From assembly GCA_903928325.1 (NCBI GenBank), contig CAIYQF010000070.1, positions 1 to 13,127 of the forward strand: a stretch of DNA of 13,127 nt, written 5' to 3'. The position numbers and the translations under genes were made by a program. Each line of letters begins with the position of its first letter. Positions within the stretch are counted from its first letter, which is position 1. A model generated the notes under the pieces. The model saw only the letters and a program-made list of their open reading frames with translations. It did no database searches and was not told the DNA's origin. Source of the DNA: an uncultured beta proteobacterium. Its GTDB lineage: Bacteria > Pseudomonadota > Gammaproteobacteria > Burkholderiales > Burkholderiaceae_C. Below, piece after piece: positions 1 to 6,279 of the stretch.

Positions 1-297
1 AAACACGTTAAAGCCGCGCGCCTGCGCCTCGTCTTGAATGGCTTTGCTCACGCCGTGGGCCGAGAAAATCAGCGTAGCGCCGGGTGGCACGTCGTTCAGG
101 TCTTCAATAAAGATGGCGCCTGTGGCCTTGAGGTCGTTGACCACAAAGGTGTTGTGCACGATCTCGTGCCGCACATAAATGGGGGCGCCAAACTTGGCCA
201 GCGCACGCTCCACGATCTCGATGGCGCGGTCCACACCGGCGCAAAAGCCGCGCGGCTCAGCCAGCAAAATTTCAGCGTTGCTGCCCAAGGTGTTCAT
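1..297 (-). CDS. ispH: 4-hydroxy-3-methylbut-2-enyl diphosphate reductase (IspH/LytB), N-terminal part, cut by window edge
   Basis: IspH is a cytosolic iron-sulfur enzyme that carries out the last step of the MEP isoprenoid pathway, reducing HMBPP to IPP and DMAPP. The 99 residues visible, read on the minus strand from the ATG at 297, contain the family hallmarks: PRGFCAGVDRA, with Cys19 as the first cluster ligand; HEIVHN, with a His near residue 44; and SAHGVS near residue 80, whose His belongs to the substrate diphosphate-binding set. The remaining two thirds of the protein, including the other two cluster cysteines, lie before position 1. The start codon overlaps the fkpB stop (ATGA), so the two genes are translationally coupled. 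The fkpB-ispH pairing is also known from E. coli, which supports both calls. Confidence 0.96.
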   Translation of the reverse strand, partial: MNTLGSNAEILLAEPRGFCAGVDRAIEIVERALAKFGAPIYVRHEIVHNTFVVNDLKATGAIFIEDLNDVPPGATLIFSAHGVSKAIQDEAQARGFNVF

Positions 298-758
298 AAG
301 ACGCCAATCACTTTCACTTCAAAGGTGACCGGTTTGCCGGCCAGCGGGTGGTTGAAATCAAACAGCACGGCGCCGCCTTCATCGCCCGTTTTGACCTCTT
401 GCACGGCACCTGCGTAGCTGCTTTTCCCATCGGGGGTGGGGAACTGCACCACGTCGCCCACGTGGTAGGTTTGCTGCGGGTCACCAAGTTGGCGCAGCAG
501 TTTGGCCGCCACCCATTGCACCATGTCGGCGTTGCGCGGGCCAAAGGCAGCGCCCGCCGCAAGAGAAAACGTTTGGTGTGCGCCCTCTTCCAGGCCCAAC
601 AGGCAGCGCTCGACTTCGGGCGAGAGTTCGCCGGTGCCCAGGCTCAGGGTGGCGGGCTTGCCGTCAAAGGTGTTGATGATGTCGCCCGTCGGGCCGCTGA
701 GGCGGTAGTGCAACGTCAAAAAAGACGACTCGGTAATACGGGGAAGGCTGGAGGTCAT
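294..758 (-). CDS. fkpB: FKBP-type peptidyl-prolyl cis-trans isomerase (FkpB/SlpA-like)
   Basis: A 154-residue FKBP-fold prolyl isomerase of the SlyD/SlpA type, expected to be cytosolic because no signal peptide is visible. It starts with the FKBP strand around FLTLHYRL (residues 13-20) and a FDGKPATLSLGTGEL segment. The insert-in-flap region includes AFGPRN at about 71-76. It ends with the diagnostic FDFNHPLAGK motif (133-142) followed by the closing strand VTFEVKVIGV. It lacks the His- and Cys-rich metal-binding tail of SlyD, which favours FkpB/SlpA over SlyD. The ATG at 758 is preceded on the minus strand by a 46-nt spacer shared with divergent radC. The stop overlaps the ispH start by 4 nt. 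The link to ispH is conserved synteny and does not imply a role in isoprenoid synthesis. Confidence 0.93.
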   Translation of the reverse strand: MTSSLPRITESSFLTLHYRLSGPTGDIINTFDGKPATLSLGTGELSPEVERCLLGLEEGAHQTFSLAAGAAFGPRNADMVQWVAAKLLRQLGDPQQTYHVGDVVQFPTPDGKSSYAGAVQEVKTGDEGGAVLFDFNHPLAGKPVTFEVKVIGVL

Positions 759-782
759 GCAAGTCTCGATAAACTGGTCTGC

Positions 783-788
783 ATTGTA
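783..788 (-). promoter_or_regulatory. Possible -10 box for fkpB-ispH
   Basis: On the minus strand the spacer between fkpB and radC contains TACAAT, one mismatch from TATAAT, ending about 25 nt before the fkpB ATG. No convincing TTGACA-like -35 lies at the usual 16-18 nt distance, so this is a weak call. Confidence 0.25.
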
Positions 789-804
789 GAAACTTCAGCC
801 CACC

Positions 805-1509
805 ATGCCGATCAAAGACCTGCCGCCCGACGCCCGCCCGCGCGAAAAGCTGCTCGCGCGCGGCCCCGGCGCCCTGAGCGACGCCGAGCTGCTGGCGCTG
901 CTGCTGCGCACCGGCATCCAGGGCAAGGGCGTTTTGCAACTGGCCAATGAGCTGCTGCAACTGCCCGGCAAGGGCGGCGTGGACGCGCCGGGTTTTGGCG
1001 GCATTGCGGGATTGCTCAGCGCCACGGCCGATGACCTCAAGCCCGTGAAGGGCCTGGGCCCGGCCAAAAGGGCCGAGATTGTGGCGGTGCTGGAGCTGGC
1101 CCGCCGCGCCATGGCCCAGCGCCTAAAGGAACGCACGGTCATGGATTCGCCCGAATCGGTGCGGCATTACCTGCAACTGCACCTAGCGGGCCTCGCACAC
1201 GAGGTATTTGCCGTGCTTTTTTTAGATATCCAAAACCGCCTGGTGGCCATGGAGCAGATGTTCCAAGGCACGCTGAGCCAAACCAGTGTCTACCCGCGCG
1301 AAGTGGTCAAACGCGCGCTGCACCACCAGGCCGCAGCCGTGGTGCTGGCGCACAACCACCCCAGCGGCACGGTGCAACCCTCGCGCGCCGACGAGCTGCT
1401 GACCCAAACCCTCAAGTCGGCGCTCGCGCTCGTGGATGTGCGGGTGCTAGACCATGTGATCGTGGGCCAGGGCCAGACCCTGTCCATGGCCGAGCGGGGG
1501 TTTTTGTAA
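805..1509 (+). CDS. radC: RadC family JAB/MPN-domain protein
   Basis: A 234-residue RadC-family protein of normal family length. The N-terminal half (about 1-105) holds the RadC UPF0758 region, including the helix-hairpin-helix stretch LKPVKGLGPAKRAEI (78-92). The C-terminal half is a JAB/MPN metalloprotease-like domain. Its JAMM residues are intact: Glu133 in HEVFAVLF as the likely catalytic Glu, His183 and His185 in AHNHPSG, and Asp196 ten residues after His185. The family was named for DNA repair, but a direct repair role has been questioned, so no biochemical function is certain. The ATG at 805 begins the conserved MPIKDLPPDARPREKLL opening. The gene diverges from fkpB and overlaps the next gene by 1 nt (TAATG). 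Confidence 0.96.
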   Translation: MPIKDLPPDARPREKLLARGPGALSDAELLALLLRTGIQGKGVLQLANELLQLPGKGGVDAPGFGGIAGLLSATADDLKPVKGLGPAKRAEIVAVLELARRAMAQRLKERTVMDSPESVRHYLQLHLAGLAHEVFAVLFLDIQNRLVAMEQMFQGTLSQTSVYPREVVKRALHHQAAAVVLAHNHPSGTVQPSRADELLTQTLKSALALVDVRVLDHVIVGQGQTLSMAERGFL

Positions 1510-2165
1510 TGGCGGGGCTGGCGGACCTGAAGCGGCTGAAAAAAGAGATTGACGCCGCAGCCGCACGCGCGCAGGCCGAAAAAGCCGCCGCCGCACTGGC
1601 CGCCAAACGCCAGGCTGCGGCGCGCAACCTCTTCCAGGCCGCCGTAGGCAAAGTGCAATTGCTAGAAGCGCCCGAGGTGGCAGACCTGCGCCCGCTGCCA
1701 CCGGCGCCCACCCTGCTGCAGCACGAGCGCGACGCCGTGGCCGCGCTGCAAGAGTCTTTGAGCGACGAGGTGGACGTGACCACCTTGCTCGACACCGACG
1801 AGCACTTAAGCTTTCGCCGCCCTGGCGTGGGCCTGGACGTGGTGCAAAAGCTGCGCAAGGGCAAATGGAGCATCCAGCGCCAAATGGACTTGCACGGCCT
1901 GCGCAGCGACGAGGCGCGCGAGGCGCTGGGCAGCTTTATCCGCGAGTCGCACAAGCAAGGCATCCGCTGTGTGCGGGTGGTGCACGGCAAAGGTTTGGGG
2001 TCGCCGGGCAAAACCCCGGTGCTCAAGGACAAAGTGCAGCGCTGGCTGGTGCAAAAAGCCGAGGTAGTGGCCTTTGTGCAAGCCCAACCTTCGCAAGGCG
2101 GCGCCGGGGCGCTTGTGGTGCTGCTGCAACCGGTGCGCCGGGGCTGCGCCGTGGGTGCGCGATAG
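1509..2165 (+). CDS. Smr-domain protein (MutS2/SmrB-like)
   Basis: A 218-residue protein with a charged, Ala-rich and probably helical N-terminal region (about 1-50). A linker follows, then a C-terminal Smr domain carrying the three family landmarks: DLHGL (127-131), VVHGKGLGS (158-166) and GGAGALVVLL (197-206). Smr domains are associated with nucleic-acid cleavage; E. coli SmrB is a ribosome-collision nuclease. Whether this protein has that role cannot be read from sequence. The residues after the domain (PVRRGCAVGAR) look like a non-conserved tail. The ATG overlaps the radC stop as TAATG, so translation is probably coupled. The stop lies only 7 nt from the convergent tupA stop, with no obvious terminator hairpin between them. 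Confidence 0.9.
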   Translation: MAGLADLKRLKKEIDAAAARAQAEKAAAALAAKRQAAARNLFQAAVGKVQLLEAPEVADLRPLPPAPTLLQHERDAVAALQESLSDEVDVTTLLDTDEHLSFRRPGVGLDVVQKLRKGKWSIQRQMDLHGLRSDEAREALGSFIRESHKQGIRCVRVVHGKGLGSPGKTPVLKDKVQRWLVQKAEVVAFVQAQPSQGGAGALVVLLQPVRRGCAVGAR

Positions 2166-2172
2166 CAGCCGA

Positions 2173-3018
2173 TTACTTCCCGGCGTTGGGGAAGAACAGC
2201 TGCTGCCCTTCAATTTTGTAGCTGGCAATCACCGCTTGGCCGGGGGCCGAGGTCACCCAGTCCACAAACTTTTGAGCCTCTGTCGCTTTCACATGGGGGT
2301 GTTTGGCCGGGTTGACCACCATCACGCCGTATTGGTTGAATAAGCGGGTATCGGCCTCGACCACGATTTGCAAATCTCCCCGGTTCTTAAAACTCAACCA
2401 GGTGCCCCGGTCTGCCAACACATAGGCGCCGGTTGCGGCGGCAATATTGAGCGCGGGGCCCATGCCGCAGCCACACTCCTTGTAGCCGCTGCCTTTGGAG
2501 TCGGGGGTGGCGATGAGCTTCCAAAACCGCAATTCGGCGGCATGGGTACCGCTCTTGTCGCCCCGGGAGATGAAGTCGGCGTTGGAGGCACTCACCTTGC
2601 CCAACGCGGCCACGATGTCTTTGCCACGCACTTTTGCCGGGTCCGCGGCCGGCCCCACCAGCACAAAGTCGTTGTACATCACGGGGTAGCGTTTGAATGC
2701 AAAGCCTTCGGCCACCACTTTTTCCTCCGCCACCTGGTCGTGCACGAACAGCACATCGGCGTCGCCCCGGCGACCCATGTCAATGGCCTGGCCGGTGCCC
2801 AGGGCCACCACTTTCACCTGAACCCCCGTGGCCTGGGTAAACGCGGGCAGCAGGTGCGCAAACAAACCCGACTGTTCGGTCGACGTGGTGGACGCCATTA
2901 CCAGCACCGGCGCCGTTTGGGCGCGCGTCAACGGGGTCGCGAGCAGGGCGCATGCAACCAGGCCGACGACGGCCCAGCCCAGCTTCTGGTGCATCCGGGG
3001 TTTCAAGCTGACGGTCAT
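2173..3018 (-). CDS. tupA: Tungstate ABC transporter, periplasmic substrate-binding protein TupA
   Basis: A 281-residue periplasmic oxyanion-binding protein. Residues 1-33 form a Sec signal peptide: a basic start, a hydrophobic core (AVVGLVACALLATPL) and likely cleavage near TRAQTA. The mature protein opens with VLVMASTTSTEQSGL (38-52). The STTST motif there matches the TTTS oxyanion-binding motif typical of TupA rather than molybdate-specific ModA. The later SRGDKSGTH segment is also typical of the TupA/WtpA-like group. Preference for tungstate over molybdate is therefore inferred from family. A strong AGGAG at 3026-3030 precedes the ATG, and the start overlaps the tupC stop (ATGA). It is the last gene of tupB-tupC-tupA; the strong ribosome-binding site suits a binding protein needed in excess over the membrane complex. 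Confidence 0.93.
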   Translation of the reverse strand: MTVSLKPRMHQKLGWAVVGLVACALLATPLTRAQTAPVLVMASTTSTEQSGLFAHLLPAFTQATGVQVKVVALGTGQAIDMGRRGDADVLFVHDQVAEEKVVAEGFAFKRYPVMYNDFVLVGPAADPAKVRGKDIVAALGKVSASNADFISRGDKSGTHAAELRFWKLIATPDSKGSGYKECGCGMGPALNIAAATGAYVLADRGTWLSFKNRGDLQIVVEADTRLFNQYGVMVVNPAKHPHVKATEAQKFVDWVTSAPGQAVIASYKIEGQQLFFPNAGK

Positions 3019-3758
3019 AACAACTCTCCTTTAAGAAATTGGTGTGCGCTGGGGCAACGCGCCTGCAACACCCTGGAATCAAAAAATTGGGCGACTGGCA
3101 AATCGGCCAGCAGTTGGCCGCGCTCCAAGTACACCACGCGGGTTGCCATGCGCTTGACCTGGCCCAGGTTGTGGCTGGCAAACACCACGGTTGCATCGGT
3201 GTGTGCCTCGCAAAAAGCCTGCAACAGGTTTTCCACCTCGCCTTTGGCATAGGGGTCCAGACTGGCGGTAGGCTCGTCGAGCAGCAGCAACTGCGGCTCC
3301 AGCGCCCAGGCTCGCGCAATGGCCACCCGCTGCTGCTGGCCACCCGACAAGGTTTGGGCCTTGCGCTGGGCCAAAGACTCCAAACCGAGATGTTCGAGCA
3401 CATCGAGCGCCCGGCGCTTGGCCTGTGCCCAGGGTTGGCCACGCAACCAAAGCCCCAGAGCCACGTGACTGCCAACCGACATGCGCAGCATGTGAGGCCG
3501 CTGAAACAGCATCGCCTGGCGCAGGGCTGGCGCCCACACCACCGCGCCATCGCAAGGCTGTACCAACCCGTGCACCAACCGCAAAAGCGTGCTTTTCCCA
3601 GCGCCGTTGGAGCCCACTACTGCCACCCGTTCGCCGGGAAAAAGGCGCAGACTGACGGCGTCCAAGGTGCGCACGGACCTGTCGAGTCGGCCCTGAAGCC
3701 CGCGTCCATCCGCACCCAGCACGACGCTGGCGTCTGTCATTTGCACCAAGGTTTTCAA
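3015..3758 (-). CDS. tupC: Tungstate ABC transporter, ATP-binding protein TupC
   Basis: A 247-residue ABC ATPase that would sit on the cytoplasmic face of TupB. All nucleotide-binding motifs are intact: Walker A GSNGAGKST (49-57), Q-loop Gln86 in MLFQRP, signature LSGGQQQR (137-144), Walker B LLLLDEP (157-163), D-loop SLD, and switch His196 in FASHN. There is no C-terminal TOBE/Mop domain, as expected for TupC and unlike ModC. The start chosen is a TTG at 3758, which overlaps the tupB stop (TTGA) and has GAAGG upstream. An ATG at 3740 (MTDASVV) is an alternative that would shorten the protein by six residues but has a poorer ribosome-binding site. The 3' end overlaps the tupA start by 4 nt. 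Confidence 0.93.
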   Translation of the reverse strand: MKTLVQMTDASVVLGADGRGLQGRLDRSVRTLDAVSLRLFPGERVAVVGSNGAGKSTLLRLVHGLVQPCDGAVVWAPALRQAMLFQRPHMLRMSVGSHVALGLWLRGQPWAQAKRRALDVLEHLGLESLAQRKAQTLSGGQQQRVAIARAWALEPQLLLLDEPTASLDPYAKGEVENLLQAFCEAHTDATVVFASHNLGQVKRMATRVVYLERGQLLADLPVAQFFDSRVLQARCPSAHQFLKGELL

Positions 3759-4498
3759 AGCGCCGCACCTTCAGACACCGCCAGGCGGTGCCGGGCGCCC
3801 CCTTCCTGGCCAATCCAGCGCCTGAGCATGGCCACCAAGGCGTTGAGTAAGAGCACCACGCCCAGCAAAACCATGCCCAGCGCCAGCGCCAATGGAAGGT
3901 CGCCCTTGGACGTTTCGAGCGCAATGGCGGTCGTCATCACCCGCGTAAAACCGTCGATATTGCCGCCCACAATCATCACCGCACCCACTTCGGATATGGC
4001 TCGCCCGAAGGCGGCGATCACGACCATCAGCAAAGCGTGGCGCTCGTCCCAGGCCAAGAGCGCGCTGCGAAGCACGGTACCTGCGCCCATGGAGCGCAGT
4101 TGCTCGCCATGCAGATGCTCGGCGTCCTGCACCGTCTGGCGCGTCAGCGCCATGACGACAGGCAACACCAGCATGGCCTGTGCCAGCACCATGGCCTTGA
4201 AGCTAAACAGCCAACCCAAGAAACCCAAAGGGCCCGAGCGCGACAACAGCAAATACACCAACAGCCCAACCACCACCGAAGGCACGGCCAGCGCGGTATT
4301 GAGCAGGGTGAGCACCAACGCGCGTCCAGCAAACTGCGCCACGCCCAGCCAGGCGCCTAGCGCCAAGCCCATACTGCAAGCCAGCGCGCAAGCGCAGGCG
4401 CTGACCGACAGGGAGCGGCCTACGATGGCTAAAAATGCCGGGTCAAGGGAAATCAGGAGATGCAGCGCAGTCTGCGCGCTTTGAGCGAATGAAGTCAT
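3755..4498 (-). CDS. tupB: Tungstate ABC transporter, permease TupB
   Basis: A 247-residue inner-membrane permease with about five to six hydrophobic helices, for example LVLTLLNTALAVPSVVVGLL, MVLAQAMLVLPVVMALT and LALALGMVLLGVVLLLNALV. The cytoplasmic coupling loop reads AFGRAISEVGAVMIVGGNI, the EAA-type motif of the TupB/ModB group that docks onto TupC. The ATG at 4498 is chosen because the following sequence (MTSFAQSAQTALHLLISLDP) fits a family N-terminus; in-frame starts further up (4528, 4600) would run into or across the divergent regulator start. No good Shine-Dalgarno sequence precedes 4498. On this strand TACGAT lies 10 nt before the ATG, so a leaderless transcript is conceivable. 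It is the first gene of the tupBCA operon. Confidence 0.92.
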   Translation of the reverse strand: MTSFAQSAQTALHLLISLDPAFLAIVGRSLSVSACACALACSMGLALGAWLGVAQFAGRALVLTLLNTALAVPSVVVGLLVYLLLSRSGPLGFLGWLFSFKAMVLAQAMLVLPVVMALTRQTVQDAEHLHGEQLRSMGAGTVLRSALLAWDERHALLMVVIAAFGRAISEVGAVMIVGGNIDGFTRVMTTAIALETSKGDLPLALALGMVLLGVVLLLNALVAMLRRWIGQEGGARHRLAVSEGAAL

Positions 4499-4535
4499 AA
4501 ACTGGGGTATCGTAGCCACGGCTCCCATAACCGAC

Positions 4536-4557
4536 CATATGAAACGCTGTGCATAGG
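4536..4557. promoter_or_regulatory. Candidate operator in the tupB/regulator divergent region (TATG-N10-CATA)
   Basis: The 50-bp spacer between the divergent tupB and regulator starts contains TATG at 4538-4541 and the inverted CATA at 4552-4555, separated by exactly 10 nt. The same dyad with the same spacing occurs upstream of aorA at 10088-10109, and 15 of the 22 bases are identical. The right arm runs into codon 2 of the regulator, a placement that would suit autorepression. It does not match the E. coli ModE consensus as I know it. That this is the binding site of the neighbouring HTH-PBP regulator is inference. Confidence 0.45.
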
Positions 4558-5667
4558 CTTCAATTCCACTACACCCTGAGCCGAGACACCACGCCCGCAC
4601 AGGTGCGCAACCCCTTGATCGATCTGCTCCAGGCCGTGGCCACGGGGGGCTCCATATCGGCTGCGGCGCGCGCGCTGAATTTGTCCTACCGCCATGTGTG
4701 GGGCGAACTCAAGCGCTGGGAAGATGAACTGGGCAATGAGTTGCTGGTGTGGGACAAGGGCAAGTCCGCCAGGCTGAGTGAATTCGGCGCCAAATTGATG
4801 TGGGCAGAGCGCCAGGCCCAGGCCCGACTGGCCCCCCAAATAGAAGCCCTGCGGGCCGACCTGGAGCGGGCCTTTGCGGTGGCTTTTGATGCCGATTCAC
4901 ACGTGCTGACGCTGTACGCCAGCCACGATGACGGCCTTGCGGCACTGCGCGAGCATGCCTTGGCCTGGGGCAGCGATGGCGCCGGGCAATTGCATCTAGA
5001 CATCCGGTTTTGTGGCAGCGTAGACGCCATCCGTGCGCTCAACGAAGGCCGCTGCGCACTGGCGGGCTTTCACACGCTGCAACACCCCTCACCCGGAAGC
5101 CTGGCTGAGCGTACCTACAAGCCGCTGTTGAAACCGGGCTTGCACAAAATCATTGGTTTTGCCGTACGCACCCAGGGCCTGATGGTGGCTGCGGGCAACC
5201 CGCTGGCGCTGCGCAGCTTGCGCGATGTGCAGCGCACACAGGCGCGCTTCGTTAATCGCGCCCTGGGCACCGGCACCCGGGTGGTATTCGACGAACTGCT
5301 CAACCAGCAGGGATTGCACAGTGCGGAGATTTTGGGCTACGAGCGCACCGAACCCAGCCACACGGCACTGGCGCACGCCGTGGCCAGCGCCAGTGCCGAC
5401 GTGGGCTTGGGCATTGCCGCGGCCGCCCACGCCCAGGGCCTGGACTTTGTGCCCTTGGTGCAAGAAAGCTACCACCTGGTTTGCCTGAAATCGGCACTTG
5501 AAGAACCCGCCATCGCCGCGCTGCGGGCGCTTTTGCAAACCCCGCAGTGGCAAAACGCGCTGCGCCAAGTTGGCGACTACGTGCCAGAGCATTGCGGCCA
5601 GGTGCAAGCCTTGCGTAGGGTTTTGCCTTGGTGGGACTTCGCAAAGCCCAAAGCGGCCGCCGTTTAA
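4549..5667 (+). CDS. ModE-like HTH regulator fused to a PBP-like oxyanion-sensing domain (COG1910 type)
   Basis: A 372-residue one-component transcriptional regulator. Residues about 21-83 form a winged HTH of the ModE/LysR N-terminal type (NPLIDLLQAV, GSISAAARALNLSYRHVWGEL). Residues about 117-345 form a periplasmic-binding-protein-like domain with the COG1910/PF12727 signatures RFVNRALGTGTR (233-244), GYERTEPSH (263-271), ADVGLGIAAAA (283-293) and LDFVPLVQESY (298-308). No signal peptide or transmembrane helix is visible, so the sensor should work in the cytosol. The ligand is probably tungstate or molybdate, given flanking tupBCA and the aor operon, but this is inferred. The start is the GTG at 4549; an in-frame TGA at 4540-4542 blocks any earlier start. 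No clear Shine-Dalgarno is present, so translation may be weak. A TOBE/Mop domain, as in classical ModE, is absent. Confidence 0.88.
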   Translation: MHRLQFHYTLSRDTTPAQVRNPLIDLLQAVATGGSISAAARALNLSYRHVWGELKRWEDELGNELLVWDKGKSARLSEFGAKLMWAERQAQARLAPQIEALRADLERAFAVAFDADSHVLTLYASHDDGLAALREHALAWGSDGAGQLHLDIRFCGSVDAIRALNEGRCALAGFHTLQHPSPGSLAERTYKPLLKPGLHKIIGFAVRTQGLMVAAGNPLALRSLRDVQRTQARFVNRALGTGTRVVFDELLNQQGLHSAEILGYERTEPSHTALAHAVASASADVGLGIAAAAHAQGLDFVPLVQESYHLVCLKSALEEPAIAALRALLQTPQWQNALRQVGDYVPEHCGQVQALRRVLPWWDFAKPKAAAV

Positions 5668-5673
5668 GGCCGC
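5653..5673. terminator. Weak GC-rich hairpin between convergent regulator and aor operon ends
   Basis: GCGGCC (5653-5658) pairs with GGCCGC (5668-5673) around a 9-nt loop that includes the regulator stop codon. Neither side has a clean U-tract, although the minus-strand side is somewhat T-rich. It may slow or stop transcription between the convergent genes, but it is not a canonical intrinsic terminator. Confidence 0.25.
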
Positions 5674-5688
5674 CAAGCGCAACCGGAC

Positions 5689-5988
5689 TCAGCCGCCGCC
5701 ACGCTGCATGTACAGGTCAAAGCGCTTCATAAACTGGTAACGCACGGGCTCGTCCACGCCGGCAAATCGAAAGTGCACCAACAAGCGGGGTATCTGCGCC
5801 AACGCAATGGTGCGCGGCTCTAGCACCTGCCATTTCAGACCAAGAGCACCGTCGCCAATGCGCACGCCCGCTGTTTGCCCCTGCAGCTTCCAGTGCAGCG
5901 TGCCGATGGCGTTGGGCAGCCAGCGCAGCCAGTCGGCCTCGTTGCAGCCCATTTCGCGCTCGAAACGTTCTTCGTAAAACGATTGCAT
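5689..5988 (-). CDS. Small conserved-looking protein of unknown function, last gene of the aor operon
   Basis: A 99-residue soluble protein with no signal peptide or membrane segment. I do not recognise its family. It is Trp-, Arg- and Glu-rich at the N-terminus (CNEADWLRWLPNAIGTLHWK) and contains no Cys motif: the single Cys15 is isolated. It ends in QRGGG. It follows the MoaD-like gene by 27 nt on the same strand, so it almost certainly belongs to the aor transcript. A maturation, insertion or assembly role for the tungsten enzyme is plausible from position alone; it may correspond to the additional small gene that accompanies aorABCD in Aromatoleum, but I cannot confirm that. The ATG at 5988 has only a poor Shine-Dalgarno sequence. 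Coding is supported by length, position, and an amino-acid composition unlike the shadow frames. Confidence 0.75.
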   Translation of the reverse strand: MQSFYEERFEREMGCNEADWLRWLPNAIGTLHWKLQGQTAGVRIGDGALGLKWQVLEPRTIALAQIPRLLVHFRFAGVDEPVRYQFMKRFDLYMQRGGG

Positions 5989-6015
5989 GGGTTGGGCTTA
6001 GCGCAAATAGGCCAT

Positions 6016-6270
6016 CTACCCACCGGCGATGGGCGGCCAAATTGCCAAGGCGTCGCCTTCTTTGAGGGTCTTGCCCATGCGGTGTTCCGGGGCCACGTAG
6101 CTCCCGTTGACCAGCACCAAATGGACCATTTTTTCTGGCAAGCCAAAGGGCTCAATGATTTGGGTAATGGTCGCGTCGGGGGCGACATCGATCTCGATGA
6201 CGTTGGTGTAACGCGCCTGTTGCGGCAAAAACTCGGTCAGCGAAGCAAACAGTTTGAAAGTAATCTTCAT
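6016..6270 (-). CDS. aorD: MoaD/ThiS-family sulfur carrier protein (AorD-like)
   Basis: An 84-residue beta-grasp protein of normal MoaD length. It opens with MKITFKLFASLTEFLP, the usual MoaD first strand and helix, contains VLVNGSYV in the central strand, and ends in DALAIWPPIAGG. The C-terminal Gly-Gly is the residue pair that MoeB/ThiF-type enzymes adenylate and that carries the thiocarboxylate sulfur for the metal-binding dithiolene of molybdopterin or tungstopterin. A dedicated MoaD-like gene inside an aor operon suggests a paralogue specialised for the tungsten bis-pterin cofactor. It would still need MoaE and MoeB from elsewhere in the genome, since neither is in this window. It starts 9 nt after the aorC stop, with only a weak AAGA ribosome-binding site, so it probably relies on coupling. 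Confidence 0.88.
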   Translation of the reverse strand: MKITFKLFASLTEFLPQQARYTNVIEIDVAPDATITQIIEPFGLPEKMVHLVLVNGSYVAPEHRMGKTLKEGDALAIWPPIAGG

Positions 6271-6279
6271 TCTTGCATG

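Noticed and set aside
3039..4484. 481-codon plus-strand frame across tupC and tupB
   Set aside because: It is a shadow of the two transporter genes; the minus-strand frames carry intact ABC motifs and a permease EAA loop.
4501..4548. Classical E. coli-type ModE box beside tupB
   Set aside because: An ATCG-like start is present at 4509-4512 but the expected TATATA arms and spacing are not; the TATG-N10-CATA dyad fits better.
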